Part shown: positions 8,981-17,867 of the stretch, piece by piece
How positions within the stretch are numbered: the stretch's first letter is position 1
Layout: every line of letters starts with the position of its first letter
DNA from: an uncultured Verrucomicrobiales bacterium
Lineage (GTDB): Bacteria > Verrucomicrobiota > Verrucomicrobiia > Limisphaerales > UBA1100
Assembly (NCBI GenBank): GCA_913042895.1
Contig: CAJWMQ010000013.1
Location: forward strand, 1-32,270
Direction of reading: 5' to 3'
Length of the DNA: 32,270 nucleotides
Translations under genes and position numbers: made by a program
Notes under the pieces: model-generated
Told to the model about the DNA's origin: nothing
The model's input: only the letters and a program-made list of their open reading frames with translations
The model's database searches: none

Positions 8981-10095
8981 CCCTGCGCATCGGGATCATT
9001 GGCGGTGGCCTGATGGGGCGGGAGGCGGCGGCTTGTTTTGGGCGTTGGTTTGCGCTGGAAAATTTCCCCGTGCGCGCCGAGCTCGTTGCGGTGTGCGATC
9101 TGCGTGAGGAGTTGCTGGAGTGGTTCGCCCAAGTTCCCACGGTACAACTGCGCACGCAGGATCATCGCGCGTTGCTTGCGCGGGACGATGTGGATGCGGT
9201 CTATGTCGCCGTGCCGCATCATTTGCATGAGACACTGTATTGCGATGTGCTCGCGGCAGGCAAGGATCTGCTCGCCGAGAAACCCTTTGGCATCGACCTC
9301 GCCGCCGCCCGGCGTATTCGTGAGGCCGCTGAAGCCAGCGGGCGGTTTGTGCGATGCAGTTCGGAATTCCCTTTTGCCCCCGGCGCACAGCGTGCGTTTC
9401 AGTATGTGAAATCCGGCGCACTGGGCCGCGTACTCGAGGTGCGGGCTGGTTTTCTGCATAGTAGCGATCTCGACCCCACCAAGGCCGCCAACTGGAAACG
9501 CCAGTCCGCCACCTGTGGCGAGATTGGTGTGATGGGCGATCTCGGCCTGCATACGGTTCATATCCCCTTCCGGCTCGGCTGGAAACCGCAACGCGTGTTT
9601 GCGCAATTGCAAAAGGGTTATCCCGAACGCCCCGACGGACAGGGCGGCCGATCCACTTGCGACACATGGGATAATGCCACCTTGAATTGCGATGTGGAAA
9701 TCGATGGTGAACTTGTGCCGTTGCGGCTGGAACAGAAGCGCATGGCGCCGGGCCAAACCAACTCGTGGTACTTCGAGGCACTTGGCACCGAGGGCGGTGT
9801 GCGATTTAACACGACGGACGCCAACTCGATTTTCCTGTTCGACCACCAAAACGACCAGAGCTGGAACCGCCTGAATCTCGGCCACGCCATGACTTTCCCG
9901 GTGATCACCGGCGGCATCTTCGAGGCGGGTTTTCCGGATTACAATCTGCAGATGTGGGCTGCCTTTGCCGCCGAACGCGCCAGGACCTTAGGCGATCGTT
10001 TTGGCTGCGCCATGGTGGAGGAAGCGGTGGCCAGCCACGAGCTGTGGCAGGCCGCCCTGCAATCAAACGCCGAACACGAAGTCGTAACTCTTTAG
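8977..10095 (+). CDS. Gfo/Idh/MocA family oxidoreductase
   Basis: The protein has the N-terminal NAD(P)-binding fold with GIIGGGLMG (6-14), the conserved EKPFGID (101-107) that carries the family's catalytic-site lysine, and a C-terminal alpha/beta domain containing GEIGVMGDLGLHTVHIPF, where family members place the catalytic Asp/His. The length of 372 residues is normal. These enzymes oxidise or reduce sugars, inositols and related polyols; the sequence does not name the substrate. No signal peptide is visible, so it is cytoplasmic, unlike many Tat-exported PVC relatives. It overlaps the DUF4870 gene by 4 bp, which implies coupling, but I know of no functional link. Confidence 0.93.
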   Translation: MTLRIGIIGGGLMGREAAACFGRWFALENFPVRAELVAVCDLREELLEWFAQVPTVQLRTQDHRALLARDDVDAVYVAVPHHLHETLYCDVLAAGKDLLAEKPFGIDLAAARRIREAAEASGRFVRCSSEFPFAPGAQRAFQYVKSGALGRVLEVRAGFLHSSDLDPTKAANWKRQSATCGEIGVMGDLGLHTVHIPFRLGWKPQRVFAQLQKGYPERPDGQGGRSTCDTWDNATLNCDVEIDGELVPLRLEQKRMAPGQTNSWYFEALGTEGGVRFNTTDANSIFLFDHQNDQSWNRLNLGHAMTFPVITGGIFEAGFPDYNLQMWAAFAAERARTLGDRFGCAMVEEAVASHELWQAALQSNAEHEVVTL

Positions 10096-10121
10096 GCGAG
10101 AATCATTCGGATATCGCGATT

Positions 10122-10145
10122 GGATTGTACTCATTAGGACAATCC
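10122..10145. repeat. short inverted repeat in the convergent gap
   Basis: GGATTGT and ACAATCC form a perfect 7-bp inverted repeat around a 10-base loop, between the stops of the oxidoreductase and the metallophosphoesterase. No T-run follows on either strand, so it is not a typical intrinsic terminator. It may be a weak transcript-end hairpin or chance. Confidence 0.35.
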
Positions 10146-10174
10146 CTCGGCAGCCACCAATCTAGCCCGTGCGA

Positions 10175-11368
10175 TCAGCTACGGTCAGTCTTTTGCTTCA
10201 GGGTTAGCAAAGTGATTTCCGATTCAACGCCGATCCGCATGGGCGGCCCCCAATAACCTGTACCGGGGTTCACATACACCCAGCCTTTTTGCCAGGCATT
10301 TAGGCCGCGATAGAAGGGATGAAATCGGCCTACAACAAAATTCCACGGGAAAAACTGGCCACCATGTGTGTGGCCGGATAGTTGAAGATCGAATTGCTGT
10401 TCACGGGCATCTAGGCAGGAACCGGGTTGATGCGCCAACAACACGCGGGCATCGCACTCCGGCGCACCGGCGACCGCAGCCGCCGGATCGGATCGGTGTG
10501 CCGGCAGAATTTTGTGCGCTCGATAATCATTCACGCCCGCCACCATCAGCTTAGCCGAGCCGCGGCGAACGATGGAATGGGCATTGTTCAGGACATTCAA
10601 TCCAAGTTCGGACAGCGTGCGGCACCACGGTTCAGCGCCGGAATAATACTCGTGATTACCGGTCACAAAAAACGTGCCATCCGCACTGGATAAATCCCTG
10701 AGCGGCTCCACGTGTTTGGCCAGATGTTCGGTGGAGCCATCCACTAAATCACCGGTCACCGCCACCATATCCGGCTTGAGCCCGTTCACTGATTCCACCA
10801 CGCGGCGCATGAACGCGCCGGACAACGTCGGCCCCAGATGCAGATCGGAAATTTGCGCGATACGGTAGCCCTCCAACTCGGCTGGCAAATTTTCAATGGG
10901 CACCTCCACGGCCACCACTGAAGGATGCCGGCGTGCGCGCCATACGCCGAACGCTCCAGCCACGGCAGTCACGCCCAAGACACCAAGGTTGGCGGTTTGA
11001 TTGAAGAACCGTCGGCGTTCCGGATCCTCCGGCACGCGCTTTGTTTCCTGCCCCCGCTCCGCCAAGCGCACACCCAACACGCCCAGTTCCATTGCCACCA
11101 TGCCGGTAAAGATCAACGAGAACAATCCCATGCCGCCGTAGGCCACCCAATACAAGGGACCAGCCCAACCGCCCGGGCCAAGGCTGCGCAGAATGGCGAA
11201 GCTGACAAAGACGGAAATGAAATGCCCGACCAACAACGCGACCACCACCCAACGCCAAGCGGAGCCGGCCTCCAGCGGCCGGATTAATCGCCAACCTACC
11301 CACGTGTAGGTGATCAGTAATACAGATGCAAAAACTAGAAAAAACATGCGACGGCGACGGCTATTCAT
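10175..11368 (-). CDS. membrane-anchored metallophosphoesterase (YkuE/YaeI-like)
   Basis: The N-terminal third carries about four hydrophobic spans (roughly 9-27, 38-60, 70-98 and 124-143), followed by a calcineurin-like phosphoesterase domain. The five metal-site motifs are intact: SDLHLG (174-179), GDLVDG (206-211), GNHEYYSG (237-244), AHQPG (312-316) and SGHTHGGQ (331-338). Relatives such as YaeI/LpxG and YkuE act on phospholipid or lipid A intermediates or other membrane-proximal phosphodiesters; the substrate here is unknown. ERRRFF before the last span resembles the twin-arginine stretch seen in some relatives. The ATG overlaps the stop of the 1430-residue gene by 8 bp, and an in-frame ATG at codon 8 is an alternative start. 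Confidence 0.9.
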   Translation of the reverse strand: MNSRRRRMFFLVFASVLLITYTWVGWRLIRPLEAGSAWRWVVVALLVGHFISVFVSFAILRSLGPGGWAGPLYWVAYGGMGLFSLIFTGMVAMELGVLGVRLAERGQETKRVPEDPERRRFFNQTANLGVLGVTAVAGAFGVWRARRHPSVVAVEVPIENLPAELEGYRIAQISDLHLGPTLSGAFMRRVVESVNGLKPDMVAVTGDLVDGSTEHLAKHVEPLRDLSSADGTFFVTGNHEYYSGAEPWCRTLSELGLNVLNNAHSIVRRGSAKLMVAGVNDYRAHKILPAHRSDPAAAVAGAPECDARVLLAHQPGSCLDAREQQFDLQLSGHTHGGQFFPWNFVVGRFHPFYRGLNAWQKGWVYVNPGTGYWGPPMRIGVESEITLLTLKQKTDRS

Positions 11369-14300
11369 TTAGGAATACAACGCTATCCGACTCGAGACGA
11401 AGCGCCTTAGGCAACGCCTTAGCATCCAGTCGTAAGACCATCCGATGTTTACCAGCAACGACCTCGGCCGTAAACGCATTCGCGCGTCCGAGCGGTTTGC
11501 CGTCAATCCAAGCATCGGCCTTCACGCCAGCGGGCAACTTAAAGGTCACATCACCGGCTTTTTGTTTCTCGAAATAGGTGCCGGCAAACACGTGCACGAG
11601 ACCGACATGCCGGCCCACGGCGGTAAGTTCAGTAATATCCTCTGCCGGCAGATCGCCATTCACGCGGGCGGGCAGCAGTTTCCAACCGGCGTTGTTGCCG
11701 GCGCCAAGCACGTGGTTCGACCACTTTTTCTCGAAGCTTTCCTGCACAATTTTCTCAATGCCGTACTGTTCCACACGATGAGTACCGGGCAAGAGCCGCC
11801 AAGTTCGGGCCACGCCAGTCTTCGTCGCGTCAAACGGCCCGGCCTTGCCGAGTTCGGCGAGGAAGCGGTAAAGATCGAGCTGCTCCTGCTCGGTCAGGCT
11901 TAGGATCAAAGCGGGCGGCATCAACGATTGCCCGTTGATCTTGCGCTTCACCTGATTGCGTGGAATCGACACCAATTTATCCGCCGCATCGCGCAGTACG
12001 ATTTCCGATCCGGTTTCACTGATCTGCACTCCCACCAGCGAACGGTTGTCCTTGGTTTCCACCACCACCGAATGATAGCCCTCCTTAATCTTGCGATTGG
12101 GGTAGAGGATCGATTCGATTAGGTAATCCGGCTGCGCGCTGGCGCCGATGGAGGTGAAGTCCGGCCCCACCTTGCCGCCCGCGCCGCCGATGGCGTGGCA
12201 TACGGTGCAGGCCAAGGCCTGTCGGCGGTACACCTTCTCGCCAGAAAACGGATCGCCTTCCTTCATCGCTCGAGCCGCCAAAGCCTTCAGCTGGGCGGCG
12301 TTCATTTGCTGGGTTAGCAGAGAAATGTTTTGAGAACGCGCGAGTGCCTCCACGAGACCTTTTTCATTGCGACCACCTTCGCGTGCGGCGCGCAGACCGG
12401 CATTAGCCACCGGCTTGGACAATTGCGCCCCGGCTACGCCGGCAGCCAGCAAGCCTCCAGCACCCCGGGTGTTGAGCAGACTGCGCCAAAGCTCGAGTGC
12501 AGCATTTTCATCCTTACTGTCACGCAGCACGGCAAAAATTTCGTTCAAAGAACCTTTCAGGTTCATGCGCCCAAGCGCGCGAGCCGCCGCCTGACGAGTG
12601 CCCGCCGGTTTATCGGCCGCAGCCAAAGCCCTGAGTCCCTGAAATGTTTCTGGACCGCGAATTTGAATCAGGCTGTCGAAGGCTGTTGATTCGCCTTCGG
12701 CAGCAATGACCAGCAGAGGCGCAACCAACTCAGCTCGGTTCCATTCGCCCGCCAACTGTATTGCGGCCGTGCGAATCGCTTCGTCGTTTGACTTCAAATA
12801 ATCGCCCAGACCGGAAAGATCTCCGGTCGGCCGGGCATTGCGAAGATACGCCGCACGCGACAAAGCCGTGAGCACGCGGGCATGAACTTGCGTTTCAAAT
12901 CCATCAGCGCGCAGTTGCTTGAACAGAGTGCTCAACTCCCCCGGACCACCAGCTTCGCCAATCAACTCAATCAACGGGCTGTCTCCATTGGCGGGCAGCT
13001 TGCGTTGTTGCACCAGTTGACCAATCAACTGGCTGGCCCGAGCCGGCTCCAGTGAGCGCAGCGCGAACGCAGCCTGAGCCGGTTTGCCTTTAAAATTCAG
13101 CGCGCCGTTTTGCATGCCACGAACAAAGGGCTCTGCGAGATCGTTCATGGTCAACCACAGGCCGTAATCGAGAAACTTATCCATCGGCTGTTCCAGTACC
13201 TGCAGGGCAAACTGCGCATTTTGATGGGCCGTGGTGGATTCTTTCATCTCAGCATACACGCGCATGGCCTCAAGACGCACGCGCGGATGCTTGTCTCGAA
13301 TGCCCGCGGCGGCGTGCAGTTGCGTGGTGGTGAGGCGATCATGCCAATGGGCCAACACGCGCATGGCCGCGGCGCGCACGCGGGCGTCGTTGGCCTCCAG
13401 CGTGAGCATTAACAGCGAGGCGTTAACCACATCCACCGCCTCATGCAGCCACAAGGCCTCCATTTGGGCGGTTTCGTTTTCACTATGGCGCGCGAGCCAT
13501 TGTTTGAGATCCGGGAGGATGCCCTGTCCACGTTCGTGCAGGACGCGTCGTGCCTGCGCCTGGTCGTAGGCATCCTGAGTCAACAGGAGGTCCATCAGGG
13601 CCGCGTTATTTTTCTCCGTCAAATCGCGTGCCTTTTTCTTGGGCTGCCCCTTGAAGGTCACGCGCCAGATACGCCCATGCACCTTGTCTCGGCGAGGATC
13701 ACGGAAATCGACTTCGCCGTGTTGAATGATGGGGTTAGACCAATCGGCAATGTATAGCGCGCCGTCCGGCCCCTGTTTCACATCGATCGGCCGGAAGCTC
13801 GCGCTACTGCTGCGAATGAAATCTCCCAGATGCTCGGCGGCATAGCCGGCGCCGTTTTCGGAAAGATTAAAGCGAACAATCCGGTGGGCACGAAAATCAC
13901 AGGTGATGGCCTGTCCCTGATATTCCTCCGGGAATTGCGGGCCATCGACGATTTCCAGTCCGGCGAATTTCGGGAAATTCCCCGGGCTCGCGCTCTCCAT
14001 AATGCGGCGGCCGCCGGCATAGGTGAAATACATCGCCCCGGGAATGGCGTAGCTGATGCCCTGAAATCCGGCGCCATCGGTGACGAATGATTGGCCGTGG
14101 CGGTTGAAGTGGTGTCCCCACGGATTGCACCAACCGCGGTACTGGATGCCGGCCTCCTGCGTATCGGGCCGGAGCCACATGATGCCGCCACTCTTCAGAC
14201 GAACAACGCCATGCGGTGTTTCCAGGTGGCTACGAATGTAAATGGACTGATTGAAATACAGCCGGCCATCATGCCCCCAGCGCAGGGTGTGCAGGGTGTG

Positions 14301-15653
14301 ATGAGTATCTTCGGTGCCGAAGCCGGACAACACGATCCGTTTTTCATCGGCCTTGCCGTCGCCATTGGTATCCTTGAAATGCAGCAGCTCGGTGCTTTGG
14401 CCGACATAACACCCGCCATCGCCAGGCTCTATAGCGGTGGGGATAAACAGGCCTTCGGCAAAGATCTCGGTCTTGTCCGCGCGGCCATCGCCGGTGGTGT
14501 CCTGCAAGACCACGATCTTGTCATTGGCCACCTGACCCGGCTTCACCTGCGGATACACCTCCGAGGTCGCCACCCAAAGGCGGCCCTGCGGATCGAAGTT
14601 CATCTGAATCGGCTTGGCCAGCGAGGGATTCTGGGCGAACAGAGAAATCTCCACGCCTTCAGCGGTATCAAACTTCGGCAACGGTTGCGGATTGCGGATG
14701 GGTTTCTCTGGCACCGGCGCATTGGGCGCGGGCTTGAGTTTGAGATCGCGACGCGCGGCAATCTCCTTTTCCTGCGCGATCACCAACGGATCAAAGCGCG
14801 GAATCTCGACGGCGTTGTTGCCCTGCTCATGTTTTCGGAAACCAAAAATGTAAGCCATGTTTTGCGGACGCGAACGGTCGAAGAAGAGCTGGTTCTTGCG
14901 GGCCATTACCGTGCGGAGCTGGATTGCCGCCAGCGATTTCAGACGAGGATGGACGGGCACCCCGAGCTGAGCACAAATCTCTGCCGCCACGCGCGCGTAG
15001 CCGATGTCCACCGGGTGAATACCGTTTTCGGTCAAGGCGGGCTTGGCATTTATCAGCGGATCGGCATTAAACAGGGTCACAAAAAGATCGCCATCTGCCG
15101 CCGCCATCGTTTGAAGTTCCTTGGAGTACGCAGCGAGCTGGCCGTTGTGCACGGTTGGATCCGGCAGACCACCGCCCAACTGCTCATGACGCAAGGGCGA
15201 CAACACCACAAAACGAATCGGACCGCCGGCCGCCTTCCGAACCGCGGCCTTGAGCGCGCGCATGTCTTGACCGAATTGTTCCGGCTGATTTTCAAATGAA
15301 CTGGCCATGCCGTAGCCCAGAAAGACCACGGTAGGTTTCACCAGCGCGATTTGTTTCTGCAACTGCTTCCAGCCTTCATCCGCCGGTTCGCGACCGGCCT
15401 GTTGCAGGCTGAGCCCCGCGCGGGACACACCGCGCGGCGTGTCGCCGCTCCAGCCCAGATTGCGAAAGGTAATATTGCGATCAGGCCAGGCCGTGGTAAG
15501 CCGTAGTTCCAGATGATTGTGGACCTGCATCCGCTCGATGAGGGTGTCGCCCAGAAAAGCCACCCGGTCACCGTCCTTGAGTTCGAACGCCCGTTCGCGA
15601 GCGTTGCCCTTGATGCCGGTGAGAAGAATAAGGAGAGTCAGTACTGTGCGCAT
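11361..15653 (-). CDS. large exported multi-domain protein: SGNH-like, membrane-bound dehydrogenase, HEAT repeats, heme-binding domain
   Basis: A signal peptide (about 1-18) precedes an SGNH-hydrolase-like domain (25-250) whose catalytic residues are altered: GDT at 35-37 instead of GDS, and GYGMASS (113-119) without the block-III Asn. Then come a Pirellula/Verrucomicrobium-type membrane-bound dehydrogenase domain (about 330-665, with FDPQGRLWVATSE, DTNGDGKADE and GPDGALYIADW), HEAT-like helical repeats (about 680-1130), a heme-binding domain with CTVCH at 1149-1153 and a later SLMPP that may give the axial Met, and a beta-rich C-terminal region (1290-1430). Such proteins are abundant in PVC bacteria and are presumed periplasmic sugar or polyol oxidisers passing electrons to the bound heme; none of this is proven here. 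It follows the stand-alone SGNH gene by 5 bp. Confidence 0.93.
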   Translation of the reverse strand: MRTVLTLLILLTGIKGNARERAFELKDGDRVAFLGDTLIERMQVHNHLELRLTTAWPDRNITFRNLGWSGDTPRGVSRAGLSLQQAGREPADEGWKQLQKQIALVKPTVVFLGYGMASSFENQPEQFGQDMRALKAAVRKAAGGPIRFVVLSPLRHEQLGGGLPDPTVHNGQLAAYSKELQTMAAADGDLFVTLFNADPLINAKPALTENGIHPVDIGYARVAAEICAQLGVPVHPRLKSLAAIQLRTVMARKNQLFFDRSRPQNMAYIFGFRKHEQGNNAVEIPRFDPLVIAQEKEIAARRDLKLKPAPNAPVPEKPIRNPQPLPKFDTAEGVEISLFAQNPSLAKPIQMNFDPQGRLWVATSEVYPQVKPGQVANDKIVVLQDTTGDGRADKTEIFAEGLFIPTAIEPGDGGCYVGQSTELLHFKDTNGDGKADEKRIVLSGFGTEDTHHTLHTLRWGHDGRLYFNQSIYIRSHLETPHGVVRLKSGGIMWLRPDTQEAGIQYRGWCNPWGHHFNRHGQSFVTDGAGFQGISYAIPGAMYFTYAGGRRIMESASPGNFPKFAGLEIVDGPQFPEEYQGQAITCDFRAHRIVRFNLSENGAGYAAEHLGDFIRSSSASFRPIDVKQGPDGALYIADWSNPIIQHGEVDFRDPRRDKVHGRIWRVTFKGQPKKKARDLTEKNNAALMDLLLTQDAYDQAQARRVLHERGQGILPDLKQWLARHSENETAQMEALWLHEAVDVVNASLLMLTLEANDARVRAAAMRVLAHWHDRLTTTQLHAAAGIRDKHPRVRLEAMRVYAEMKESTTAHQNAQFALQVLEQPMDKFLDYGLWLTMNDLAEPFVRGMQNGALNFKGKPAQAAFALRSLEPARASQLIGQLVQQRKLPANGDSPLIELIGEAGGPGELSTLFKQLRADGFETQVHARVLTALSRAAYLRNARPTGDLSGLGDYLKSNDEAIRTAAIQLAGEWNRAELVAPLLVIAAEGESTAFDSLIQIRGPETFQGLRALAAADKPAGTRQAAARALGRMNLKGSLNEIFAVLRDSKDENAALELWRSLLNTRGAGGLLAAGVAGAQLSKPVANAGLRAAREGGRNEKGLVEALARSQNISLLTQQMNAAQLKALAARAMKEGDPFSGEKVYRRQALACTVCHAIGGAGGKVGPDFTSIGASAQPDYLIESILYPNRKIKEGYHSVVVETKDNRSLVGVQISETGSEIVLRDAADKLVSIPRNQVKRKINGQSLMPPALILSLTEQEQLDLYRFLAELGKAGPFDATKTGVARTWRLLPGTHRVEQYGIEKIVQESFEKKWSNHVLGAGNNAGWKLLPARVNGDLPAEDITELTAVGRHVGLVHVFAGTYFEKQKAGDVTFKLPAGVKADAWIDGKPLGRANAFTAEVVAGKHRMVLRLDAKALPKALRLESDSVVFLNE

Positions 15654-15658
15654 GAGAG

Positions 15659-16306
15659 TTAGTGTTTTTTCTTAAGAACAGAGTGAATGGTCTGAGCCAT
15701 CAGCTTGGCGCCAGCGGCGTTGGGGTGAATCTTGTCCGGAAACATCGCGGGCTTGCCGGACAACGCTTGATACAAATCGATCACCGTCAGGCTCTCGTCC
15801 CTGGCCACCTTGCGAATGACGGGAATGACGTCGCCCTTAACAGTTTTCTCATTGATGCCCCAGCGCGTCTGGTACACGGGGACCGGCAGGCACAAATAGA
15901 TCATCGGCTTGGTGGGCAGGCTCTTGAAATGCGTCACCATCGCGCGCAGATCCGCCTCGTATTCATTGCCGACCTTGCCCCAGTTTTGCGGTTTGGTGTC
16001 ATTGGTGCCCAGCTTCAGGATTACCACGTTCGGCCCGAAGTCCGTAGCCTGCTTGAAGGCACTCAACTTCCAGTACGGCCGGTCACCGTTCTTGAGTAGC
16101 GTGGCGCCGTTCACGCCGTAATTGCGGACGGTGTAGCCTTTGCCGAGTAGATCGCCCAGCACCTTGGGATAACAGTGATTGGCCCGGTCGCGAATGGCCG
16201 CACCATAGGTAATGCTGTCGCCCACACAGGCAATGCGCGTCACGGAATCCGCCCGGCCGGAGAGCACGGTGGCGGCGAGGAAAATGCAAAAAATGGCGTG
16301 TTTCAT
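15659..16306 (-). CDS. exported SGNH/GDSL-type esterase
   Basis: The signal peptide (about 1-19, ending SGRADS) leads to a complete SGNH hydrolase: block I GDSIT (29-33, nucleophile Ser31), block II GVNG (64-67), block III GTND (100-103, Asn102) and block V DKIHPN (191-196, Asp191 and His194). At 215 residues it is a single-domain enzyme. Relatives in PVC bacteria are annotated as sialate or carbohydrate O-acetylesterases, so removal of acetyl or acyl groups from polysaccharides is likely but not shown. The gene is first in a cluster with the 1430-residue redox protein and the phosphoesterase, and diverges from the gene at 16383. Confidence 0.9.
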   Translation of the reverse strand: MKHAIFCIFLAATVLSGRADSVTRIACVGDSITYGAAIRDRANHCYPKVLGDLLGKGYTVRNYGVNGATLLKNGDRPYWKLSAFKQATDFGPNVVILKLGTNDTKPQNWGKVGNEYEADLRAMVTHFKSLPTKPMIYLCLPVPVYQTRWGINEKTVKGDVIPVIRKVARDESLTVIDLYQALSGKPAMFPDKIHPNAAGAKLMAQTIHSVLKKKH

Positions 16307-16382
16307 GGCAAAAAACGTGGTCCGATCAAACCCCGTTTACCTTAGGCATGCAAGCTGTTTGGCGTGCTCATGAAGCATTCTA

Positions 16383-17252
16383 ATGCCGTTTAGGATTGAA
16401 CAATCCGACTTTTTTTGTATTGTCTCCCACGTGACCTTTTTCCCCCACGCCCCACTGGGCGTCCTAGGCGCATTGTCGCCGGATCCCAGCCAAAGCACAG
16501 TTGATTGGGTGGCCGTTTTGATGCTCGGATTATTCTCGGGCATCCTGCTGGTTTCGGGTGGGTTTTACCTGATGACCCGCAAACAAATCCTCACCATCAA
16601 ACGCGAGAAAGCCATGAGCCGGCCGCCGCTGGAGGAGTTGATTCCCTGCAGCCTCGATCTGCCTGAGCAATGGCTCGCCATTCGCAGCGGCAACGTCGCT
16701 GCCGTTCAAGAAACCCTCGGCCTCTCCAATCCCCGCCGCTGCACCTGGAAAGATGGCTTTGCCATCTCGGGAGTGGAACGGCTCTTTATCTCCCCGCCGG
16801 TCAAAGGCTGGATCTTGGTCGTTGGCCCCGCCCTGCCCGCGCCCGAAGAGGACGTGGATTTTTGTTTCCATTTCCTCAGCCACATCAGCAAACGCCTTGG
16901 GCATGTACAGTTCTTCAGCCTGAACAGTGCCCTGAGCCACCACTGCTGGGTGCGCGCCCACACCGGCCGCATTGAGCGGGCCTACGCTTGGTGCGGTGAA
17001 ACACTTTGGAACCAGGGCAAAGCCACTCCCGAGGAATCAGTGCTAGGCATGAAATGCCATGAATATGCCACCACCGTTGAAGAACTGGATTTCCAACAGG
17101 TCAACCACCTGAACCAAAACACCGCCAACATCTCCCAATTGGCCGCACGCTGGAGCCTGAATCCCGCCGCGCTCAAGTCGGATGTTTTTGCCAAAAGTGC
17201 AGGCATCACGGGCGAATTATTCCCCGCTGCCTCCGAACCCGAAACGGATTAA
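16383..17252 (+). CDS. conserved membrane-anchored protein of unknown function
   Basis: One membrane span (about 41-64, VAVLMLGLFSGILLVSGGF) is followed by a basic stretch and a soluble domain (about 80-250). Recognisable blocks are EQWLAIRSGN, FISPPVKGWILVVG, GHVQFFSLN and RIERAYAWCGETLWNQG. I have the impression that such a domain recurs in unrelated bacteria as an uncharacterised family, but I cannot name it. The last 40 residues are not distinctive. The ATG at 16383 has no ribosome-binding site; a GTG at 16431, in frame, would shorten the leader by 16 residues while keeping the span. The downstream GNAT gene begins 33 bp later, suggesting an operon. Confidence 0.7.
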   Translation: MPFRIEQSDFFCIVSHVTFFPHAPLGVLGALSPDPSQSTVDWVAVLMLGLFSGILLVSGGFYLMTRKQILTIKREKAMSRPPLEELIPCSLDLPEQWLAIRSGNVAAVQETLGLSNPRRCTWKDGFAISGVERLFISPPVKGWILVVGPALPAPEEDVDFCFHFLSHISKRLGHVQFFSLNSALSHHCWVRAHTGRIERAYAWCGETLWNQGKATPEESVLGMKCHEYATTVEELDFQQVNHLNQNTANISQLAARWSLNPAALKSDVFAKSAGITGELFPAASEPETD

Positions 17253-17285
17253 CCAACGCCTCGCGCGCTCAAGAAAGATTTAGTT

Positions 17286-17867
17286 ATGTCATTCGAACTG
17301 GCACTCAAAGAAATCGATAAAACCTTCACCGCCGATGACGGTATGGAACTTGGCATTCGCCCGCTGGAAGCCGGCGACGAAAAGGCCCTGCTCGGGTTTT
17401 TCAAAAACCTACCCGAACCGGAAGTCATGTTTTTCAAACGCCGCGTGCGCGATCCCGAAGTGATCAAGCAATGGTGTGAGAACATCGACCTTTATGCGCG
17501 ACTGCCGCTACTGGCCCTGCACGAAGGCAAGATCATCGCCGTCGCCTCCCTCCTCCAAAACAACGGCGGCTGGAAACGCCACATAGGCCGCATCAGCCAA
17601 AGCATCCTGCCCAAGTACCGCCAAAAAGGCATTGCCGGCAAGCTCGTGCAGGAACTCGTCGATATCGCCCGCATGGCCGGCCTGCAAAAAGTCGAGGCCG
17701 AGTTCATCGACAAACAGGAAGGCGGCCAAAAACTATTCGCTCTGCTCGGCTTCACACACCTCATGCGCCTCGAAGATTACGTGCAGGACATGCAGGCCAT
17801 CCAGCATGACTATGTGTTAATGGGGATGAACCTGAAAACCGACGAGGAATACGCGGGCATGGGTTGA
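17286..17867 (+). CDS. GNAT-family N-acetyltransferase
   Basis: The acetyl-CoA pyrophosphate-binding motif A is visible as LPKYRQKGIAGKLVQEL (108-124, with the R-x-x-G-x-A core), followed by the helix and strand VEAEFIDKQEGGQKLFALLGF, in which the family usually has the second substrate-side motif. The 193 residues exceed a minimal GNAT by an N-terminal extension of about 20 residues. The substrate is unknown; the protein-acetyltransferase, antibiotic-modifying and metabolic possibilities are all open. Its TGA stop overlaps the next start (TGATG), so it is translationally coupled to the zinc-ribbon protein. Confidence 0.87.
   Translation: MSFELALKEIDKTFTADDGMELGIRPLEAGDEKALLGFFKNLPEPEVMFFKRRVRDPEVIKQWCENIDLYARLPLLALHEGKIIAVASLLQNNGGWKRHIGRISQSILPKYRQKGIAGKLVQELVDIARMAGLQKVEAEFIDKQEGGQKLFALLGFTHLMRLEDYVQDMQAIQHDYVLMGMNLKTDEEYAGMG

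Noticed and set aside
8932-9885. 317-codon minus-strand ORF
   Set aside because: It is antisense to the clearly conserved Gfo/Idh/MocA gene and shows no family motif.
14091-15299. 402-codon plus-strand ORF
   Set aside because: It is fully antisense to the 1430-residue gene, has no recognisable domain, and is rich in His/Arg/Gln as expected of a GC-rich shadow.
17864-17866. TTG start for the zinc-ribbon gene
   Set aside because: The ATG at 17867 overlaps the upstream stop in the common TGATG arrangement and is the better start.
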